27,004 bases of DNA from positions 85,747 to 112,750 of the forward strand of contig NW_003108586.1 of the NCBI RefSeq assembly GCF_000003605.2. The letters run 5' to 3'. The notes under the pieces were generated by a model. That model had not been told where the DNA came from and did not search any database. It worked only from the letters and a program-made list of their open reading frames with translations. How positions within the stretch are numbered: the first letter of the stretch is position 1; every line of letters starts with the position of its first letter. A program made the position numbers and the translations under genes. This document shows positions 20,887 to 27,004 of the stretch, piece after piece. The DNA is from Saccoglossus kowalevskii. Taxonomy: Eukaryota; Hemichordata; Enteropneusta; Harrimaniidae.

Positions 20887-23800
20887 ACTGTCCAATGTGT
20901 TGGAAGTGGGATATGTGATTTTGGATAAAATTACCAATTAATCATTAATCGTTTATTTCTCCCATCCATATTATTAAAATTCTGTATATTTTCATTTATG
21001 ATTAGGCGTCCACCTATACGCAAGACCATTAGCACAATTGCACAATACCCCCCCCAAAAAAAACTGAAAATGTGCGACAAAGTGATATACAAACACTTTA
21101 TTTAGAATATTACGTAGACTCAATGAATGGATTATAAAAAAAATACTTCAGTCGAATATATTCATTTTCATGAGATATTATGTCAATACATTTTTTTTTT
21201 CATTTTTCAGAGGGGGCTCAAAATAATATTCATGAATATATGTACGTTTTATACTGGCCAAAATAACAAGAAACTGATAGTGTCAAATAATGTTCTGTGA
21301 CAGTGTTACTTATAAATGTATGCAAAAGTGGTTGTAATTAAAGCAATCAGTTCCAAATTATACTTAAATTAATAATTATTGAGTGAACACTATTCTAGAT
21401 TTGAAGCATTGCATCAACTGAGAGACTGTCATGTTACTCCCAGAGTGCACTGCGTTTCAACTTTCTGTTTTAGTACTAATCCAAATAATGATATCGTAAT
21501 CAGTATCGACGGTTCTATGATTCGCTGCAAATATGTAATGAGTAAAAACAGGATGTATGCTTGATTGCTAAAACAGCGATAGAATGAGACTAATCTAAAA
21601 ACGATTTTCAACGTAACCTTCAATTACACATCAATATCACCCCATTACCATGGAGCTAAACTAGGCTCCATGCATACGTCGAAATAATGACGGCACGGAC
21701 TTCCGGCGCCTGATATGTATATCATAGATAATACTTTGATTAGTTAGATTTTGGAAGTATTCACTGGCAGATATAGTAGCTATATTTAAAGCGCCGAGCT
21801 GATGAGAATGATGTATATGATTGCCCAATAAAGGAACCGTCAAATATGTATTATCGTTACACCGTCCAATTTTCCCGCCAGAAAAAAATTCCCGCTAAAA
21901 AGTGACGCAACATTTGTAGCATTTTACATCTGACTCACACAACTGGACACGCTTTGATCAAATGTAAGCATCGGGTATTTGAGCGAATACAATGAGAATG
22001 GTGAGACAGTTGGAAATTTCAGTCAACGATACAATCAAACGGATATTTATTTCTAAGCCGTTTTGTAGGTATACAAACGTGATTGTTATTCTCTAGATCC
22101 TAGGCAGCTGTGTCATAATAATCAAAACACATATAATACGGGAACACTTCACATTCACAATCCGTCACGAGCGCATTACAAGGCAGAAAACGCAGTTGGG
22201 GATATTATAACACTATATAAACAGAAATTACAGGGTCAGATCAGCGAAAGGACGTTGATGTTTTCCGCGATGTACATTACAATCGTCACTTTCAGTAAAT
22301 AAGCAGCCTTCACAATGCCGATGATAATTCTGAAACAGCCTACAACAACATCGCTTTTATGAGCACTTTACATAGCTGGTGACAAACTGCCACGTTTGCA
22401 TTCGGTCAAGTTACAAGTCATCCAATTGTCCGATTTTAGTCTCGTTTCATAGTATTGCTGGGCCCAATAGACATAATTTGATATTGATAAAAATGCTGAT
22501 TAAACGCTGATTTAGTAAGTCATTAAATTATGACATAGTCCGCGTTATAGATTTAAATGTCTTGACATTTTGAAATAAAGTGATGAAGTAACTGAGATTA
22601 ACTGGCACCCAAATTTTTAATATTGAAATCAGGCAAGTCATCTCCGAAAACTGGTTGCGGATAAGTTCAAATATTTGAAATTAACGATTTTTTTACGACA
22701 ATTCTCGATAGTCAGCCAAATATAATCATATCACAAAAGACGATTTGGTTCATATGTATTTTCTGATAAACTGTCTGTATACAAATGTGTATACAATTGA
22801 ACGGTGCATGTCACATATACAGACACAGGCATAGAGACAAACAAAATGGTTGCCTGTCAGGCATACTGATTCAGATCTAGAAAAAAATAAAAATAAAAGA
22901 AACTAACAACGAGCAACAACTTCAACATACAGTACATTGTCACCATACTGTTATTGATTCAACAAGTATAACAATTTAGGACTATGTTTTACTTGAAAAT
23001 GGTCACCTGTCTGCCATATTTGACACAGTGTAAACAATTCAATTTTACATATGTACGATAACATGCATTGTATTCTCGTCAAATTTGAAAGAAATCGACC
23101 AATGAATTTATATCAGGGAGAAATGACTCAAATGAAATCAAATGAAATGGGTCAAATGGCTCATCCAATTAATCGTCCTCGTTTTCGATCAGGGTCAAAT
23201 GGCTCATCCAATTCAACATTGATGAGATAAGAGAAAAGAGTAAAACTGAAATGCTGATTAGAATTGATGAAATAGACGAGCAAAATCAAATGATAATATT
23301 GATTAACTGATGAGATAAGCGACCGGATTAAATGAAAAAGTTGATTCAAATTTGCTAAAATAGTGTGAACTATATATCAAAATAATTTTCTCGGGTAAGC
23401 ATTACTATACGCCACTATTTTGTACTGAGGGTGTTGTGGGGTTTGGCCAGATTAAAAAACAAACATGTCATTTTTCTATTTTATCACTGGTTTACAAATG
23501 AAGACCGGTGAATTGAAAATGAGTAGTATTTGATAATTCTGTGAGTTTTCAATTGAGTATTACGTTTCTGCTATAATAATAATGCGTTCCCATAACGTGG
23601 TGTATATTATGGTGATTAATTACATATTTTGAATTCAACTCCGTCGCACAAACAAGAGTAATATAGTAATGACCAAGATGGAAAACTAAAATAAACCACA
23701 GACCTACTCGGGGAATAAAACAAAACAAAAAATATGCAAATATTTGACATGTTCTAAAAAAAATAGGTTGCGATTCGAAAAAGGAAATATGTCGATTTGC

Positions 23801-25779
23801 GGAGTAATGATGCATACAATAAGGATATAGCTTAGACTGATGTACATCCAGTCAATTGGTTTTATTTAAACTACAATTATCAGAACTTTGCGAAACTAAT
23901 TACCTTCATCAGCGGGGAGTCATGCGTTGTAGATGAACTCTTTCATATCCGGTATCATCCGGTAAATTGCAATCACGTAATTATGTGATAATATACAATG
24001 ACTACATAGGGGTAGGGAAAATGCTATCAAAGTCTGCGTTAAAAACTTGTTTAATAATGTACTTAATAATATAATAAAACTTAATAATAATGGCAACGTG
24101 TTATCATTCTACAGATAGTGGGTATGTAACCACGTCACATTTGTTTTGATTGTGTATCAATAAATTGAAAACAAAATACAGCCGATACAAAATGAATGTA
24201 TTCGTGCTCCGCTATTAAGAAAATCGGCATAATCATACTTGGTTGAAACCGACGATTGTATTGCGGCAACCATGTCGATATTTTTTTGAAATAGCTTGAG
24301 GTGACCACCAATTATTTGGTAACGTTACTGAATAAATATTGTTGAGTGACATGCAAGTAATTTTGTTGCGCTTTCCGACAAAACTGGCAGCAGAAATTGA
24401 CGCGTTCTTTGTTCAAACTTTAAATCGTTTCTCTATTTAGCGACACCTGAGTATTGTTTACGTACACACAGTGAGTTGACATAGCTATTAGTTCGGTGAA
24501 ACTCATTTTGAATTGATTTATGGGACAACTTATTTCAACGATGTCGGGTATTTGATGGCAATTGTGTCGTGAATAAACATTCTTCGAGCTTTGCATGCCG
24601 GGTAAATTATGTAGAACCGTTTTCAGCCATGACGATAACAAGTCAAGACAAGAAAATGTACAAATATTTGCAATAATAGTTAAAGTCAGTAGCTAAATTA
24701 CACATAAGAGCATTGCTGACAACACATTCATTATTTGTTTTATTTTGTTTGTTCAAACGTCATTGATGCACACCAAATAATGTGCGTCGAGTCGGATATT
24801 TAAAAAATTGCATACATAAATTATAATTTGCATAATTAAGGCCGAAATCTAATCCCACCATGGATCATTCTTTTTAGCCCAAGGATCCCACAAACGCTGT
24901 ATTCTATATGTGCACAGTATATAATTCTCTGTTTTAAGATACCGCCCCCCCCCCCCCAACCGTACACCTGCCGGTCACCAAGGTTGAAGAAACAGAGCTA
25001 ATTCAAGTCAGACACATATAAATACGTGACACGTGATGATTTTAGTCCGCAATAAAGAGAGAAAACGACAGTTTCAATCACAGGTCGGCAGCAGTAAAGC
25101 TTCACAATTACAGGAATAAGGGAGAGTCTGGTGGCTAGAACAAACGCAGCTGACTTAATCCATTGCGACAGCGGCTGCTGAGGCAACACTTTCGTCGGCA
25201 CTGTGTGACACCATGCCTGGCATTAGACTAACTGTTGAAGCGCTGATTGCTCAACATAAACACACCAATTACCATATATTACAGGCTTCATTGAACCCGC
25301 TCTGAAAGGTTTATTTTCACAAAAGCCCGGCGACTGTATTCATGCCGTGTTTACTCAGTTATGTACACACAGTATGTAATCACATCGCAGCAAAGCTCGC
25401 GGAGACCGAGAACACAAATAAACAATAAACTACTAGTATCACACACTTAATATTGTAGAATATTGTCATAACATGAATATGAAATATAGATAGAAGAGTT
25501 TATAATTAATTATTTAAAATATAGAAAATATTAACATTTTAACATTCTGCTTAAAAAGGCAGATATTGTAGATAAACGTAGTTCGATTTTTAACATTCCA
25601 TGTACAATATATATTCGTTTAAATAAATATTCGTATATTTTCAAAGCAAAAAATCTCAACCTCCTATGTTAATTTTTAATTAAGCCATACATCGTAACCT
25701 CTTGTGGTCATTGGAAAAGTTATCAGTTACATCCGTTAATGTAATTTCGTTTTACATACCCGTAAATCAAAAATCACAT
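20887..25779. other. Long AT-rich stretch, no supported gene
   Basis: Short features only: C7-A7 near 21050, the palindrome ATATTCATGAATAT at 21226-21239, the hairpin arms CATGGAGC/GCTCCATG at about 21650-21673, the spaced direct repeat at 23149-23213, and C13 at 24945-24957. Open frames are below 90 codons and unrecognised. The sequence from about 25733 resembles a diverged first unit of the satellite to its right. Confidence 0.45.
23149..23213. repeat. 22-bp direct repeat spaced 43 bp apart
   Basis: GGGTCAAATGGCTCATCCAA followed by TT occurs at 23149-23170 and again at 23192-23213. The surrounding sequence (about 23120-23340) is rich in related words such as CAAATGA, GATGAGATAAG and GATTAA, so this may be the remnant of a degraded tandem array. 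Confidence 0.85.
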
Positions 25780-27004
25780 ACGTCCACACCTAGTATTAAG
25801 CTATACACCAGGTCATTAATGTACAACTACACATACATCCACACCAAGTATTAAGCTATACACCAGGTCATTAATGTAAAACTATACATACGTTCACTAG
25901 TCACCCAGTATTAAGCTAGGTCATTAATGTACAACTATACATACATCCACACCAAGTATTAAGCTATACACCAGGTCATTAATGTAAAACTATACATACG
26001 TTCACTAGTCACCCAGTATTAAGCTAGGTCATTAATGTACAACTATACATACATCCACACCAAGTATTAAGCTATACACCAGGTCATTAATGTACAATTA
26101 TGCATACATCCACACCAAGTATTAAGCCACACACCAGGTCATTAATGTACAACTACACATACGTCCACACCCAGTATTAAGCCATACACAAGGTCATTAA
26201 TGTAAAACTATACATACGTCCACACCTAGTATTAAGCTATACACCAGGTCATTAATGTACAACTATACATACGTTCACTAGTCACCCAGTATTAAGCCAT
26301 ACACCAGGTCATTAATGTACAACTACACATACATCCACACCTAGTATTAAGCTATACACCAGGTCATTAATGTACAACTATACATACATCCACACCAAGT
26401 ATTAAGCTATACACCAGGTCATTAATGTACAATTATGCATACATCCACACCTAGTATTAAGCTATACACCAGGTCATTAATGTACAACTATACATACGTT
26501 CACTAGTCACCCAGTATTAAGCTAGGTCATTAATGTACAACTATACATACATCCACACCAAGTATTAAGCTATACACCAGGTCATTAATGTACAATTATG
26601 CATACATCCACACCAAGTATTAAGCCACACACCAGGTCATTAATGTACAACTACACATACGTCCACACCCAGTATTAAGCCATACACAAGGTCATTAATG
26701 TACAACTATACATACGTCCATACCCAGTATTAAGCCATACACCAGGTCATTAATGTACAACTATACATACGTCCACACCCAGTATTAAGCTAGGTCATTA
26801 ATGTACAATTATGCATACATCCACACCTAGTATTAAGCCACACACCAGGTCATTAATGTACAACTACACATACGTCCACACCCAGTATTAAGCCATACAC
26901 AAGGTCATTAATGTACAACTATACATACGTCCATACCCAGTATTAAGCCATACACCAGGTCATTAATGTACAACTATACATACGTCCACACCCAGTATTA
27001 AGCT
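25780..27004 (+). repeat. 55-bp satellite array with higher-order repeats, 22 units plus partial
   Basis: Tandem units mostly 55 bp long start at AC(A/G)TCCACAC, contain AGTATTAAGC and end GGTCATTAATGTACAACTAT-type. Variants are 53 bp (insertion giving GTTCACTAGTCACC and deletion of the ATACACC segment) and 48 bp (the deletion alone). I count 22 GGTCATTAATGTA cores between about 25813 and 26969, and the array runs off the window end. Higher-order periodicity is visible: a block starting near 26026 recurs near 26524 (about 498 bp), and a four-unit block near 26579 recurs near 26792 (213 bp = 55+55+55+48). No coding capacity. Confidence 0.95.

Noticed and set aside
19999..24957. C13 homopolymers at 19999-20011 and 24945-24957 as G-quadruplex or regulatory elements
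   Set aside because: Isolated homopolymer runs are common simple sequence and give no support for a function.
25780..27004. CRISPR array
   Set aside because: Repeats are contiguous, with no unique spacers, and the context is animal DNA. It is a satellite.

Overview
The window looks like AT-rich, non-coding nuclear DNA from an invertebrate animal, probably marine. The evidence is two decayed non-LTR retrotransposon (LINE) fragments whose reverse-transcriptase ORF C-terminal sequence resembles elements common in lophotrochozoan and invertebrate deuterostome genomes. There are also TTAA-flanked miniature inverted-repeat elements, long minisatellites, an (ATT)n LINE tail and a 162-base assembly gap. 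No bacterial gene organisation is present. The species cannot be named from the sequence. No complete host protein-coding gene can be supported; the window is best read as intergenic or long-intron DNA with a few weak exon candidates.

Layout. 1-371: decayed LINE ORF2 fragment on + that runs directly into an 18-unit, 24/27-bp minisatellite (353-829). 845-3200: AT-rich DNA with a 20-bp tandem repeat (1261-1318), a 132-bp foldback element (2397-2528) and a weak exon candidate (2699-2799). 3198-9066: repeat-rich. It holds a dispersed repeat in two copies (3198-3328 and 6537-6660), a degenerate triplicated 60-bp repeat (6668-6836), and three of the five copies of one MITE family: long copies at 3523-3794 and 8768-9062, and a short copy at 6314-6438. 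9116-9221: a possible exon with good splice signals just after the second long MITE. 11014-11138: second short MITE, inverted relative to the first. 11143-16226: mostly featureless. 16227-16388: Ns. 16389-17110: 3' end of a second LINE ending in (ATT)10. 17261-17766: a cluster of CRE-like and CACGTG motifs. 20778-20886: decayed fifth MITE copy. 25780-27004: a roughly 55-bp satellite with higher-order structure that runs off the window end.

How the parts relate. The strongest content is mobile and repetitive. Four MITE copies share the terminus AGNGCGG(T/C)(A/G)GTCGTC and sit between TTAA duplications, as expected of piggyBac-type transposition. The 125-bp form looks like an internal-deletion derivative of the 272-295-bp form. 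The long form carries NRF1-like and YY1-like motifs, so it could spread promoter-like sequence. The first minisatellite appears to have grown out of LINE coding sequence. I see no rRNA, tRNA, known microRNA, CRISPR array or operon. All identifications come from reading the sequence; no database search was run.
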